64,000 nt of DNA from Amylostereum areolatum (GCA_012932865.1 SAXG01000005.1:62001-126000), one strand, 5' to 3'. Shown: positions 23,213 to 33,877, counted from the stretch's first letter. Made by a program: numbers and translations. The notes: generated from the letters alone by a model not told the origin.

Positions 23213-26200
23213 TTAGTATCGATACGTTGGTGCATCGTACAGATGCGAGCCACGAATCACGTCCTCCACCGATGGACCAGTAGCCCCCACTCCGTTCACC
23301 CCAAACACCGTCCGCCCCCTACCCTTTGCATCTTCACCGCACCCCTCTCCCGCTTCCTCATCCCACGTCGGAGGCACCACCTGTGGTGACAGATTGGGAA
23401 CCTTCCGCCGCTTCGGCACAGGCCCTGACCGGTCCGTGACCTTGCGTTTGCAGCCCGAGTCGTACCGCCATGGCTCTGTGATGCACTCCGCACCCGCTTC
23501 AAGCTCCATGATCAGCACCAATGAGATATTCCCCGTCTCCCATCCGTGCAGGAGCTCCTCAATTGCGCGCACCCCAAGGCAGCCTGGGTATTTCTTCGGA
23601 ATGTGGGATGGCCAGCCAAGGGTGCGCAGGGTGTGCCTGTGCTTCAGCTGGCGGTCGAGGTCCGTCCAGGGCATCCGAGCTTCGGGGCAGTTGGTGGTCA
23701 CGCCTAGGAAGGTGGTAGGTTAGGTGTCAGAAACGCAGTTTATGAGACCGATGGAACCGCCTAAGTCGCAACGATGGGAGGAGCAAGAGAGAACAGATAG
23801 ATTCGAGAGTGTCAGGCCTAGGGTAGTGCAACGTGCGCTACAGTACCGTATGACGAGATGGACAGTCTGAGGAAAAGGGAAAAGGGATACTGTCCTTATA
23901 TACAAGTGGGAACAATGGTGCGATGCGATGCGATAGTGGTGCGAGCGGGGGGAACAATAAGAAAGGAGTCATGGGGAGGAGGGCGGGAGTCCGGAGCAAT
24001 GATGTCATAGATAAGGATGCGGAACACCGTTCGGAAGTCCGGGCAGTGACGTCGTTGGAGCATGTGATGCGAAGGAAAGTCATGTGCCGTGATGCGTCGC
24101 GTGTACAAGGTCTGCAAACGAAGAAAGAAATGGAGCGATCCGTGACATTACCCCCCCTTTAAGACGCGCTTTCGCCTGGAGCGCGATGTCATCTGCAAGG
24201 GTGGATGCGAGAAAATCGTCAAAGGAGATGCCGAGGGAACGCACGGGGCGGGGCGCATTTGGATGGCGCTTGTGGAAAGCGTCAATCATGTCGGTAACCT
24301 TTGAGAGCGACGAACGCGGGAGCCAGGTGTTTTCGGAGTCGGGATAGCCGGCCCACTTGACGAGGTACTGAATACCTTTCTTGTTACGAGTTGGTTTAGA
24401 GTCGACAATGTCTTCAACGTCGTATTCTTCTTCATCGTCGATGAGGTCTGGTGGCGGCTGTTCATAATTTGGCCCGTGAGCGGCTGTCTCCCTGTACGCG
24501 GTGAGCAGCGAGGCATGGAAGACTGGATGGATTCGCCACGTCTTCGGCAGCTTCAAGCGGTAGTTGACTGGGCTGATGACGTCAATGATTTCGAAGGGTC
24601 CAAATCGTTTGGCAGCAAGCTTAGCTTTCGGTCTCGTCGTCTTCAGGTTTTTGCCTTCGAGCCATACTTTGTCTCCGACGGCAAACTGCGTTGATTCGCT
24701 GACCGTGTCGCCATTGTAGTGCTTCATCAAGTCTGATGCGAGGGCAAGGCTGGCCTTGATCTCCTGTCGGACTTCTTCAAGTTGACGGAGGCGTTCTTCA
24801 ACTGCAGGGACCTTTGAGGACGGGTTTACGGAGGGGTACATTTTCGGGAGGAAGCCGTAGAGGACTTCAAAGGGAGCCTTTCCAGTAGCTGCATGGGTGC
24901 GAGAGTTGTGAGAAAACTCGAAGAAGGGTAACCACTTCACCCAGTCGTCTTGACGGTAGTTGCAGAATACTCGCAGGAACTGCTCGAGGTTCTGGTTCTC
25001 GCGTTCGGTTTGGCCGTCTGTCTGTGGGTGATACGCTGTGCTGAGGGCGGACTTGATCCCGAGTTTCTCGTTGAGTGTACGCATCACCTGTCCAGCAAAT
25101 TGGGGTCCACGATCCGAGATGATCTTGTCTGCTAAGCCGTAGTGTCGGTATACCTTGTCGAAGAGAATGTCGGCCGTGCCATCACTGGTGATCTTCGTTG
25201 TACATGGGGTGGTAACCACCATCTTGGTGAGGCGATCGACCACGACATTGACGGCGTTATAGCCTTCGCAGTCAGGGAGTTCGACGATGAAGTCGGTGGA
25301 GATGACACCAAATGGTCGATCGGGTACTTCGTTTGGGATCATGTCGACGTGGGGTCGGCTGCTCTGTGTCTTCGTCGACTGGCAGGTTGCGCATCCTGCT
25401 ACAAAGTCGCGGACAAAGACAGACATGCCAGGCCACCAATATTCACGACTCACAAGCTCGTAAGTCTTGAAGCGACCGGGGTGTCCAGCCAGGGGCGATT
25501 CATGGTACATTTTGACAATGTCGCATCGCAACTCGTCGTCTGCAGGGACATATACCTTTCCTCTAAACAGGACCAGGCCTTCTTCGTACTTCCACTCTTG
25601 AAGGTTCTTGACGAGTGTACGTGGTCCGTTTCGTAAGATGGCGTCCAGGGCTTGAACGACCTCGGTGTCCTTGGTTTTGCAGTCGCGGATACGTCGTCGG
25701 AGTTCGACATCACCGAGGGAGGTTACTGCTCCTGGCCTTGTTGCGCGTACTTGGAAGTACTTGGGGTCAAGCAAGACGCGCTCCTTGTTGTCGTTTTCAA
25801 CACCATCCTTGTGATCGGGTCGTCGAGACATTGGATCCGGGCGGTGGGAAATTCCTGGTTTATGGACGAGCGAGAAGTCAAATCGAGTGAGGAATAGAGC
25901 CCAACGTGCCTGTCGACGGCTCAGCTTCTGTGCCGTCTTGAAGTGCTCCAGGTTCTTGTGATCTGTCCAGATTTCGACGGTGTCGGGGGCGCCTTCAAGG
26001 TAGTGGCGCCAGGCTTCAAGCGCACGGATGATCGCAAGTAGCTCCTTGTCGTAGATGTCGTAGTTCCGTTCCGGTTCTGATAGGGCCTTGGACAGATACG
26101 CCACTGGATGCCAGTGACCGTCATCGCCTTTCTGCGAGAGTATACCTCCAGTAGCAAAGTCCGAGGCATCGACTTCAACGAGGTAAGGCTTCTTTGGGTC

Positions 26201-29200
26201 AGGCATGACCAAGACGGGGGAGGAAGTAAACACAGCTTTCAGTGCGTCAAATGCAGTTTGGCAGTCCGCCGACCAGTCCCATGTGCAGTCCTTCTTTGTC
26301 AGGTCAAATAGGGGTCGTGCAACCTTGGAGAAGTCCTTGATGAAACGTCGGTAGAAGTTGCCAAAGCCGAGGAAGGATTGCACATCTTTGACCGTTCGTG
26401 GTATCGGCCAGTCCTGAATACCTGCTACCTTGACGGGGTCCATAGCGATCTTGTCGTGCGAGATGATGAGTCCGAGGTATTCGACAGAGTCTTGCTCAAA
26501 GACGCATTTCTCCGGTTTGAGGAAGAGGTCGTTGTCTTGCAAACGCTGCAGAACCTGCCGCACTATGGCACGGTGTTCGTCCATGGTGCGGGTGAACACC
26601 AAGATGTCGTCCATGTAGATGATGACCTTGCCTGAGTCGATGAGATCCTTGAACAGTTCATTCATCATTGCCTGAAACATCGCAGGGGAGTTCATAAGCC
26701 CGAAAAATATCACCGTAGGTTCGAAGAGACCGCGATTCGTCTTGAACGCAGCCTTCCACTCGTCGCCTTCCTTGATGCGGACATTGTTGTAGCCCCAGCG
26801 GACATCCATCTTGGAGAAGATCTTTGCACCTTTGAGACGGTCGACAATTTCAGAGATCAGTGGCAAGGGGTATTCGTTCTTGACAGTGCCCTTGTTTAGT
26901 TCTCAATAGTCCTGTACGGGACGCAGCTTTCCATCCTTTTTCTTTACAAAGAAGAACGGACTCGCCTGAGGTGACTTCGATGGGCGGATATAGCCCTTCT
27001 TCAGGTGGTCGTCGAGGAAGGTGTCGAGTTCGATCTGCTCGGAAGGTGAGAGGGGGTAGATCTTGCACGGTTTGGGTTCAAAGCCGTCTTTCATGTCGAT
27101 AGCATGGTCCCATGGCCGTCGGTCAGGAAGTCGCTCGGAGGTTTTCTTGTCGAATACAGGCGCAAAGTCGCGGTACGGCGGGGGGACTAAGTCTTCAAAG
27201 GTTTGCGGGCGTGCGTTCTCTTTTGAATGCTCTGCAAGCTCCTGCGCTTTTGTAAAGCCCGCGCGGATAGGTTCTGCATCTGGATTAGGACCGTCGGTTT
27301 CAGGGAGGATTCCGGCGTGGCGTAGTCCATTGATCTCCCAGTCTCGGAATACCATGGGCCGCTCGTCGTCGTCTTCAGTGAAGAGTCGTGCGGGTAGAGG
27401 GGAGCGATGGACCGTGCGGACGCGAACACCTTTGACTCTGCGTGCAGGAATAACATAAGTGGGGACTGGGGTCCAGGACACATATGTCGGCTCTGGGAAG
27501 GGATCGTCCAAAACGAGAGGTGTCCTCGGGGTTTTACCTGCTTCAACCTTACGCTGTGATTGGACCGATGACGGTCTCCGTGGCTTGGATGCGAGGTTTG
27601 TCACAGGAGGTTTGGACAGAGTGCATGAGGGGGGGCAGCGGAGCATGTCAACACGGTCTCGTTGCCAGTCTATGGTGGGATTGTGCTCATCGAGCCAGTC
27701 TGTTCCAAGGATCATGTCATGATCGCCGATGTCGGTGATGAAGAACTCAGCTTCTTCCTCATGGTACGCCTTTGAATCTTGCGAGTACATCCGGATCCGC
27801 TGGGTCGTTGTGTCGCGTACCCAGCCCATGATGTTCTCGGTGCCGTCCACATTACGCACGGGGAACGGGTTTTCTAGTTTTCTTGTGGTAAGCTTCTTGC
27901 GTTCAACGAAGCTTCGGTTCAGGATAATTCCTTCTGCGCCGCTATCAAGCAGCGCGTCTGCGTCGATTTCTCTTTTGGTAACTCGTCCGATCAGCTTGAC
28001 TTTGAGCGTGATCGATGGTGTTTGCCTGTTCTTGGTGACAGTAGACAGATACAAACACGGGGGATACGATTGCTCACAGGTATGCATGGATGATAATACA
28101 GCGAAACGATTCGACGATGATACCAAAAGTCCTTTGCCTCCACCAGACGACGCGACTGGGGGGCGTTTCAAAAATCCTGCGATTCCAGGATGTCCTTCAA
28201 CAGCGCTACTGCCTGCTCCTTGCCTTCCGCGTCCAGATCCTTCAGCTGGCGAGTGATCGCCGCAATGGTTTTGGATGGGTCGGGAGCTGCTTTCGCAGTG
28301 GACGGAGCCGTGTTCGTCGGCAGGGGAGGGGCCTTGGACCCAGTCTCTACTACGCCCACCCGTCGCGCGCTCGAGTCGCGGTTGGGGCAGTCACGAGAGA
28401 CGTGACCGGCTTGTCGACACATGAAGCACTTGCCTTCGCACATCATCTTTGCGCGCTCGTCGTCCGTCAGCTTTGCAGGGCGGGTCGAGGTGTTGGTGAA
28501 GGCGCCGACTCGGCGCGACGAGGAGTCGTTGGTCGAACCATTCGAGGTGAGCGCGACAGCCCCCTTGGACTGACTGCTCTTCCTCTCCGGGTTCTCTTCG
28601 AGCCACTGGTGGTTGATGCGGCGGGCGCGCTCCTTCCACTCCGCGAGCTTGGTGGGGAACGGGTACGACCGGGCCACCTGCTTGCCGAGGTCACGCTGAA
28701 GTCCCTTCTTGAAAAAGTGGATTAGCGCCTCGTCGTCGTACGCTGACATGGTTGCCAGCATCTCAAACTCGGTGATAAAGTCAGTGACGTCCCGGGTGGT
28801 CATTGCGAGCTCGTTGATCTTACACTGAGCCTCTATCTTCGGATCGACGGGCACAAAGTCTTTGCCAAACCTCTCGAAGAGCTCTTTGTAGGAGCTATAG
28901 TGGAGTGTTGGGGGCGTGGGGTCGAGGGTGTCGGCGTCTTCCTTCTCGTCTTCATCGGCGAAGAGTTCCATGCGGCGATGCGTGGCCCAGGCTTTCGCCG
29001 TGTCGTCCTCCATCAGGCTGAGGAGGAGCATCATCTTGGCATCATCTGTGGCATAAACATCTTTGTTAACGCGCAGGAACATGCGGAGCTCGAGGGAGAA
29101 CCGGAGGGTGTCGCGTCTATCGCCTTTGAATGGCTTTGGCTTGGGGCCGATCTCCCGCTTGGAGACGGCAGGTTTGGATTCGGCATCGGACATCTTGTCG

Positions 29201-31026
29201 AAGGGGAGGGGGACGGTGAGGGATTGGGCGAGTTCTTGATCAAGGCGGCGTAGGGTTCCTCGTCGGCGTTCTTCTGCTTCTTCAACTTCGTCCTCAACTT
29301 GTTTTGCGACAAGGAAGTCGGCGGGGGTGAGGAATTGCTGATTATGATGCCACGACCAGTGATCTTGGACGGGACTGAACGAAGTGGGCTGCCACTCAAC
29401 TACTGATCGTCCTGGGGTTCCGTTCTTGTTCCGTCTATAGGCGTACCACTTCCCAGTTGTGTCGTTGTGGTTGATCCCTTCTGGGACTTCGATTACAGTA
29501 CGTCGACGGGGTGGGGGCGAGTTGGTCGGAGGGGGGTTCAGGAAGCGCTGTAGAACGTCCGCAGCGGTGGCAAAATCCGATTCTTCGACGTAGGGTTGTT
29601 CGTCGCGGTCGTCGAAGTACCAGTCTCGACGTTGCCGGTTTGGTTCGTCGTGCAGCCAACGTACGGATTCCTTAGTCTGCTGCGAGGTGAGGATATAGTA
29701 TTCTTCGGGACAGTAGTCTCGAAAAACGCCTGGGGGGAGGTTCGGAGTGGGGGGGCGAGGGGCTGTGGAGGACGTGATGATGGTCTAGAAGAAGTCCGCC
29801 GCGATGGGGCGACGGCTGAGGAGTTTCTTGGTGAGGTAGCCGGCTTTTACTGCCTGGCGGATCTTATGTTCGTGGTGGCGGCGACGAAGGGTCTTACCCT
29901 TGATGGTGGGACGGAGGACTGGTGGCGGGGTGGATTCGGGGGTCCGGCGGTTAAACTGGGAGACGGAGGTGAAACTGGTTTGGAGGATCGGGTTGGGGGC
30001 GTCCTGGATGAGGTATGTGTGGTAGGTGGGGGCGTGGAGGGTGAATTCAAGGCGTTCGAGGTCTACGTTGATGCACGTAGTGATCCAGACGTATAGGGCG
30101 AGGACGACAGTACCGTGATCCTTGTGCCACCTCCACTCGAAGATGCGGAAGTTGAGGCCGTGCGCGGTCCAGGGATCTTTCTTGCAGAGGTTCTGTACGG
30201 GGACGAGGCAGTTGACGGTGACGGCGTCGGACCAAGGGTAGGGAAGTGGTGCGTCGTCGCGGGGGGTGATCGGCTTTCCGTTGAACGGGAGGAAAACCGG
30301 TGCGTTCGGGAGGTCCGTGGTGGGAGTTTTTAACGTCGTAGAGACGGCAGAGGTAGATGGAGAGAGGGGTGCGAGGTAGGCGTAGGGGTAGACTGTCCAG
30401 GTGTCAGAAACGCAGTTTATGAGACCGATGGAACTGCCTAAGTCGCAACGATGGGAGGAGCAAGAGAGAACAGATAGATTCGAGAGTGTCAGGCCTAGGG
30501 TAGTGCAACGTGCGCTACAGTACCGTATGACGAGATGGACAGTCTGAGGAAAAGGGAAAAGGGATACTGTCCTTATATACAAGTGGGAACGATGGTGCGA
30601 TGCGATGCGATAGTGGTGCGAGCGGGGGGAACAATAAGAAAGGAGTCATGGGGAGGAGGGCGGGAGTCCGGAGCAATGATGTCATAGATAAGGATGCGGA
30701 ACACCGTTCGGAAGTCCGGGCAGTGACGTCGTTGGAGCATGTGATGCGAAGGAAAGTCATGTGCCGTGACGCGTCGCGTGTACAAGGTCTGCAAACGAAG
30801 AAAGAAATGGAGCGATCCGTGACATTAGGGGGACGGATGGAGGGGGAAATCCAAAACACACGTAGGATGCCATTTGCACACTCAGCCAATTTCCTCAGCA
30901 GGGTTTGCCTCCTGTCCCTGTAGAGGACATCTTCGTGGCGAGGCCGACCTAAGGAACAGGAGTAAGCCAATTGTCCGAAAGTGTCTGCTCGTCCGCACAC
31001 ACACCTCGTACACTCAGAGCTTGCAT
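23213..31026 (-). CDS. Unknown small gene split by a retrotransposon in intron 2 (gene X)
   Basis: Function not recognised. Three exons on -: exon 1 from ATG 31026 (MQALSVR), a 56-nt intron, exon 2 (PRHEDVLYRDRRQTLLRK, about 30949-30863), then intron 2 holding the whole 7.1-kb LTR element, and exon 3 (about 23703 to the stop at 23213; PWTDLDRQLKHRHTLRTLGW, then HGWETGNISLVLIMELE and a basic KRKVTDRSGPVPKRRKV). Without the element and one target duplication, intron 2 is 53 nt with donor GTGTGT, branch-like CTAAC and acceptor CCTAG, and the two exons join in phase 1. The product would be about 210 residues, with a short basic motif that could be a nuclear signal. Whether splicing still works across 7.1 kb is unknown. 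Exon 1 is the least certain part. Confidence 0.5.
23720..23724. other. Target-site duplication TTAGG (left)
   Basis: TTAGG directly precedes TGTCA of the left LTR, and the same five bases follow TGACA of the right LTR (30825-30829). Confidence 0.9.
23725..24147 (-). repeat. 3' LTR of the chromovirus
   Basis: 423 bp, TGTCA...TGACA. In sense orientation TATATAAGG (revcomp of 23896-23902) is the TATA box, and AGACTGTCCA (revcomp of 23859-23868) lies 34 nt after its start, where transcription should begin. The pol frame runs 68 bases into this LTR. Confidence 0.93.
24080..28171 (-). pseudogene. pol: pol of the chromovirus: protease-RT-RNase H-integrase-chromodomain, one stop codon
   Basis: One frame from 28171 to the stop at 24080, broken once by TGA at 26903-26905, exactly where relatives have arginine (PVQDY-R-ELNKGT); CGA to TGA is the simplest change. 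Domains in order: aspartic protease with LLDSGAEGIILN; RT with FFFVKKKDGKLRP, SKMDVRWGYNNVR and YMDDILVF; RNase H with VDASDFATGG and WTDHKNLEHF; integrase zinc finger (HESPLAGHPGRFKTYE...CATCQ) and DDE core (STDFIVELPD, SDRGPQFAG, YHPQTDGQTERENQ); and a chromodomain near the end (YDVEDIVDSKPTRNKKG, YLVKWAGYPDSENTWLP). The protein ends inside the 3' LTR. It overlaps the end of gag in the -1 frame at a GGATTTTTGAAA sequence, so a -1 frameshift probably produced Gag-Pol. Confidence 0.95.
24151..24160 (-). other. Polypurine tract
   Basis: In the sense direction AAAGGGGGGG is followed by TAA and then TGTCA of the 3' LTR: the expected plus-strand primer. It also lies within the pol frame, coding for LKGG. 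Confidence 0.8.
28168..29193 (-). CDS. gag: gag with CCHC zinc knuckle
   Basis: Starts at ATG 29193 (MSDAESKPAVSKREIG) and ends at TGA 28168-28170, 341 residues. It has a capsid-like region with KPKPFKGDRRDTLRFSLEL, FSLELRMFLRVNKDV and FVPVDPKIEAQCKINEL, a basic segment, and one zinc knuckle CFMCRQAGHVSRDC near residues 255-270. The same frame stays open upstream of this ATG to 29784 (coding EEYYILTSQQTKESVRWLHD and FDKMSDAE), with no ATG, and is separated by a single TAG (29785-29787) from another open stretch. The functional N-terminus may therefore lie further upstream. The pol frame overlaps at the 3' end. Confidence 0.92.
   Translation of the reverse strand: MSDAESKPAVSKREIGPKPKPFKGDRRDTLRFSLELRMFLRVNKDVYATDDAKMMLLLSLMEDDTAKAWATHRRMELFADEDEKEDADTLDPTPPTLHYSSYKELFERFGKDFVPVDPKIEAQCKINELAMTTRDVTDFITEFEMLATMSAYDDEALIHFFKKGLQRDLGKQVARSYPFPTKLAEWKERARRINHQWLEENPERKSSQSKGAVALTSNGSTNDSSSRRVGAFTNTSTRPAKLTDDERAKMMCEGKCFMCRQAGHVSRDCPNRDSSARRVGVVETGSKAPPLPTNTAPSTAKAAPDPSKTIAAITRQLKDLDAEGKEQAVALLKDILESQDF
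29785..30389 (-). CDS. Open frame ahead of gag (ORF0), in frame with gag
   Basis: Begins inside the 5' LTR, passes the primer-binding site and stays open to TAG 29785-29787; gag follows in the same frame. There is no ATG in this frame between the predicted RNA start and gag's own ATG. The sequence looks like protein rather than noise: TDLPNAPVFLPFNGKPITP, NFRIFEWRWHKDHG, VVLALYVWITTCINVDLER, FTLHAPTYHTYLIQ and a basic C-terminus (KGKTLRRRHHEHKIRQAVK). Function not recognised. Alternating hydrophobic residues suggest a beta-rich fold. Similar stretches occur in the retroelement pieces near 62.4 and 63.8 kb. Use may need non-AUG initiation and stop-codon readthrough, or the stop may be a mutation. 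Confidence 0.45.
30390..30399 (-). other. Self-priming primer-binding site
   Basis: In the sense direction TGGACAGTCT lies two bases after the 5' LTR. It is the exact reverse complement of AGACTGTCCA in the LTR at the predicted 5' end of the RNA (30536-30545 and 23859-23868). Tf1 and sushi chromoviruses prime in this way. Confidence 0.75.
30402..30824 (-). repeat. 5' LTR of the chromovirus
   Basis: 423 bp, nearly identical to 23725-24147. The TATA box TATATAAGG in the sense direction corresponds to 30573-30579 on +. The self-priming complement is at 30536-30545. Confidence 0.93.
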
Positions 31027-31700
31027 GGAACCACAACAGCAGAAGGATGAGAGACAGGGCAGGGCTGTTGCGTTGCTGGGATATCCACCCTCGCACTCAA
31101 TCACATCACAATAGAACATCACAACTTAGTAAATTTATGCAGCAGGTTCTCATTTGGCCGGGACGGATCAGAGAGCAAGTTTCCGAGTTCCACCCATATC
31201 AGGCACCCAGCAGTCTTGAAGCAATTGGGGTTGAGTTTATATCATGCAAGGGAAAATGCAGACGGTGCCAGTGGATGCGGTCAGCCGAAAGTAAGCTGAG
31301 AAGAGGAACATGGTGGAGGGCCTTCCCTCTGCCATTGGAGCGAGAGCTTCCAGAGCAGGCATCTGAAGCTTATTTTTGACCTTCTCAAAGGTGGGAACAC
31401 TTGGCACCGGTGTCCGCACCCCGAAGACCTGCGAAGGAAAAGGTATAAAGAGTGTGCAGAATGGCAGGAGAGCCATCCCACAGTGTGCGCACATCTTGTC
31501 TTCTTTATGAGTCCCCCCTCTTCTCTCCTCGTATCCCATCACCGTAACACCTCCACCTTACGCCATTTTGGTTCATGCTGGTTCATGCTGTCAGTGGTTC
31601 TGTGTGGTGTCTAAATTGGCGTACATACTGATCGGTAGCCACAGCATCCGACTTGAGATTGGAGTGCGGCACATGCGGGCTTTCGCAGGTTCACCCTTTC
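31027..31700. other. Upstream region of gene X
   Basis: No coding segment is recognised. It should hold the promoter of the - strand gene starting at 31026. A tgagtcccccctcttctctcctcg pyrimidine tract lies near 31508. Confidence 0.3.
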
Positions 31701-33877
31701 ACGGATACGCACCGTCCTGATTCTCGCTTACTTCTCACCGCAGCTCCAAGAACGAGCATTGCGTGAGTACACGATCCACCTCCACAAATACCACCCCCGG
31801 TCCCGCTAACTGTATGGCACTGATTCCCCCGCTGTCCCATTCCGCCTAACAGAGCATTCGACACCCGCACATCCAGCTGCCGCAAACATCTATGGAATCC
31901 CACTGCGCGCATTTGATGTTGGAGAGCCTGGGATTGCCGTCAAAAATGTAAGCGGCCTGTGCTTTTCTGACAGTCAAGCGGCACTGACCTTCCCCTCGCA
32001 CGCGTCACAGCACCGTAGGGTGCACCGGAAATGCTTGCTTTGATGCGCCTGCCGTCGGAAAGCGAATGTGAGTACAGACGGTGTAACTCTGCAGGCGTTG
32101 AGTCGAGGCCCGGTGCGCGCAAGAAGGAAAACCTACCGTCATTGGTGACGGTGCTTCCCCCCATCGCCGTCTGGTGCACGTAGAACGCCTGCTGCGGATG
32201 CGAATCGCAGCCGAAATGCACCTCAATTTTGCAAGGTTCTCGCCCCACGGCGAGCGGCCCACCACGCTCGAGCAACTTGACTCCCGTGCTCATCCCCGCA
32301 TGTCAATGCATACGTTGGGGGCAGGCGCGGCGAAGCCGCGCTATGTCCTACTTGAATGGGGTCAGTCAATATTTCTCCAAGGTCTGTTCACCCCGCTTAC
32401 CGTGCAGCCGCTCTTATTTGTTTGTACACGCCCACGGTATGTCCGTTCCTTCACTCCTGCGCCCTTCGATCGTGCTGACCCTTCTGGTAGGTTTCAAGGT
32501 ATTCTGTCAAGGGGCGTAGCCCAGCCGTGTAGCGTACTAAGTACACGAACGTTGAGGTGCACAGTAACGGAGTGGCTGTCCACGCAGTAGCGCAACACCA
32601 CCGACGGGGGACGCGACGTAGACACGTCAGCCCTCCCACTGTAAAATGTAAGCGTCTGTTGCGCGGCAGATGATCATTCACTTACCGTCTTTGTCAGACC
32701 ACCCAACGCTGTCACCGGTGGGCTTCGCCTTTCCTCGAGAGCATGACGCTCATTCTTTTTGCTTGCCGATGCGGTGTTCGCATCACAGAGACGTTGGCCC
32801 GTGCTCTTGAAGTCGTCAGGAGCGGATGAAGTCGGGCTTGTCGACGGTGAGCGCGGAGGAACGTGCTGGCAACGAAAAGTGAGCATTGAACCGCGTGCAT
32901 TCATTTTGTCACCAACCCCTTTCTCAGGATCGGCCGCGTACGACACGACGTCGCTCTGAACTTCGCCCAGGAATCTGGTGAGTTTTTGGTGCTTCGGAAG
33001 AGAGTTCGCGAGTGCTCACCCAGCGCATCGCGTCCGACCACACGCGGGAGTATATCTCCCGATGTGCGCAGGCTCTTCGATTCCCCGGCCTTGTGCGACG
33101 CTGCCTGGGGTTCTGCGCATCGCGTAACATGTGTTTGATGGTGTGATGAATCGCCGGCGAGACAGGGATAGCGTCGAGGGCGGGCTCGCGTTGCGTGCTG
33201 GAGTTCCGTAGATCAGACTAGGAAGTGCGCGGTGAGAGGGGTTTCCAAACGAAACACGCGGCGTACTCACCGAATTGTTCCCAGTGCTCTTGGAATCGAC
33301 GGAGCTCTTGAAGTCAGGTTTGTCGACGGTGAGTGCGGAGGCACGCGCTGGAAATGACGGGTGAGTACTGAACAATGTGCATCTGTTTCGTCACTCACCC
33401 TTTTCCCTCAAGCTTACGCGCGTACTCCGTGCGCAGCGAAGAGTGCCCCGACAACAACGAACGTAGGGTGCAGTTCTGCACGCCAGCATCTCGGTGAGTT
33501 TTGCTCAAATTGGAAGGGAAGATGAGTGCTTACCTCGTGTATGCGTCCGGATGTGTTCAGGCTCTCCGATTCCCTCCCCATGAGCGACACAATCCGGGCT
33601 CTCTACATCGCGCGGCTCGTGTATCGACGGTGTCGACGAGCCCGGTGTGTGGAGATGACGTTGAGGGCGGGAGTGGGTCGCGCGCACGAATTCGGGGAAG
33701 GATATCGCGCTAGTAAATGCGTGGTGAGAGGCATTTCGAAACACGGGCACGCGGTGTACTCACCTGATAGTCCCAAACACAGAAGCCCGCTTTCCGCCCT
33801 TCAGACGATGCGATGATCATGGTGATGTCGAGATCACCTGAAGTGCGCAGCACGACGCGGAATTGTGGCAGAGACAT
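31700..33877 (-). CDS. Unknown multi-exon gene(s) with duplicated exons
   Basis: Function not recognised, and the gene structure is uncertain. A plausible start is ATG 33877 (MSLPQFRVVLRTSGDLDI, then ASSEGRKAGFCVWDYQ) followed by GTGAGT. Downstream, short coding-like blocks alternate with GTGAGT/GTAAGC donors and YAG acceptors: EFVRATHSRPQRHLHTPG, VDKPDFKSSVDSKSTGNN, PDDFKSTGQRLCDANTA. A separate start at 32293 (MSTGVKLLERGGPLAVG; PCKIEVHFGCDSHPQQAFYV) may be a different small gene. Some of the blocks belong to two degenerate copies of a 485-490-bp unit (see repeat). Expression data would be needed to decide which parts are exons. Confidence 0.25.
32786..33765. repeat. Two degenerate direct repeats of about 485-490 bp
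   Basis: Unit 1 about 32786-33272, unit 2 about 33272-33765. Matched anchors in the same order are tgtcgacggtgag-gcggagg (32837 and 33321), the gtgag-a-tgaac...gtcac-aaccc stretch, caggctctncgattccc (33068 and 33558) and gtgagagg-tttc...gtactcacc (33232 and 33724). Identity is moderate, so the duplication is old. It includes splice-like sites on the - strand. Confidence 0.6.

Larger units (their letters stand above)
23725..30824 (-). mobile_element. Complete Ty3/Gypsy chromovirus (Tf1/sushi-like) LTR retrotransposon
   Basis: Two 423-bp LTRs (23725-24147 and 30402-30824), each TGTCA...TGACA, bound the element, with TTAGG target duplications at 23720-23724 and 30825-30829. Coding strand is -. 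Order in the sense direction: 5' LTR, primer-binding site, upstream frame, gag with CCHC knuckle, protease, reverse transcriptase, RNase H, integrase, chromodomain, polypurine tract, 3' LTR. The LTRs differ at only about three positions by eye, all transitions (C/T, A/G, T/C), so insertion is recent. One nonsense codon in pol and an in-frame TAG ahead of gag suggest this copy is not autonomous, unless the latter is read through. Confidence 0.95.
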
